NCBI GenBank assembly: GCA_003280915.1
Contig: QCDL01000005.1
Span: 1 to 64,000 of the forward strand
DNA length: 64,000 bases
Source: Prochlorococcus sp. AG-355-I04
GTDB taxonomy: Bacteria; Cyanobacteriota; Cyanobacteriia; PCC-6307; Cyanobiaceae
Direction of reading: 5' to 3'
In this document: in pieces, positions 63,888 to 64,000 of the stretch
Layout: the number at the start of each line of letters is the position of its first letter
How positions within the stretch are numbered: the stretch's first letter is position 1
The notes under the pieces: generated by a model
The model's database searches: none
The model's input: only the letters and a program-made list of their open reading frames with translations
What the model was told of the DNA's origin: nothing
Translations under genes and position numbers: made by a program

Positions 63888-64000
63888 AAATTAACCCTTT
63901 ATTTTTTTTCTTTTTTTAAAATCTACAAATCTTATCTTATTTCTTAATTCTATTTGTTTTTCAAGAATTCTAAACACATGCATCTCGCATTCGGTTAATT

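Noticed and set aside
1-64000. CRISPR arrays, defense loci, transposons, prophage
   Set aside because: No regularly spaced repeats, cas-like, restriction, transposase or phage structural proteins seen in the sequence or ORF track.

Overview
AT-rich, gene-dense chromosomal window. Gene content and order (kaiB/kaiC without an intact kaiA, nblS, an Hli protein, cyanobacterial DUF proteins) point to a marine picocyanobacterium, most likely high-light Prochlorococcus; the taxon is inferred, not tested. Most of the window (about 0-59 kb) is core: miaB, ddl, ftsQ/ftsZ, SRP RNA, panB, clpR/clpP, ilvC, cbiB, hup, glgX, a lipid A block (lpxB-lpxA-fabZ-lpxC-bamA), purC/purD, nblS, kaiC/kaiB, rplU/rpmA, truB, rnz, petF, prmA, serA, murD, plus tRNA-Gly(TCC) and tRNA-Val(GAC). 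I saw no CRISPR array, IS element, integrase, prophage or rRNA. The most unusual signals are: (1) a photolyase-like protein with its FAD domain first and an antenna-like alpha/beta domain after it (apparent domain permutation, 50086-51240); (2) a minimal LigA-like protein that ends at nucleotidyltransferase motif V (51519-52268), divergent from (1); (3) two unannotated one-TM microproteins sharing a C-terminal acidic DDQDGGxLI motif (61395-61529 and 62666-62845), inside (4) a small-ORF-rich tract at about 59.9-63.9 kb; and (5) absence of kaiA beside kaiBC. All assignments come from reading the translations; no database search was run.
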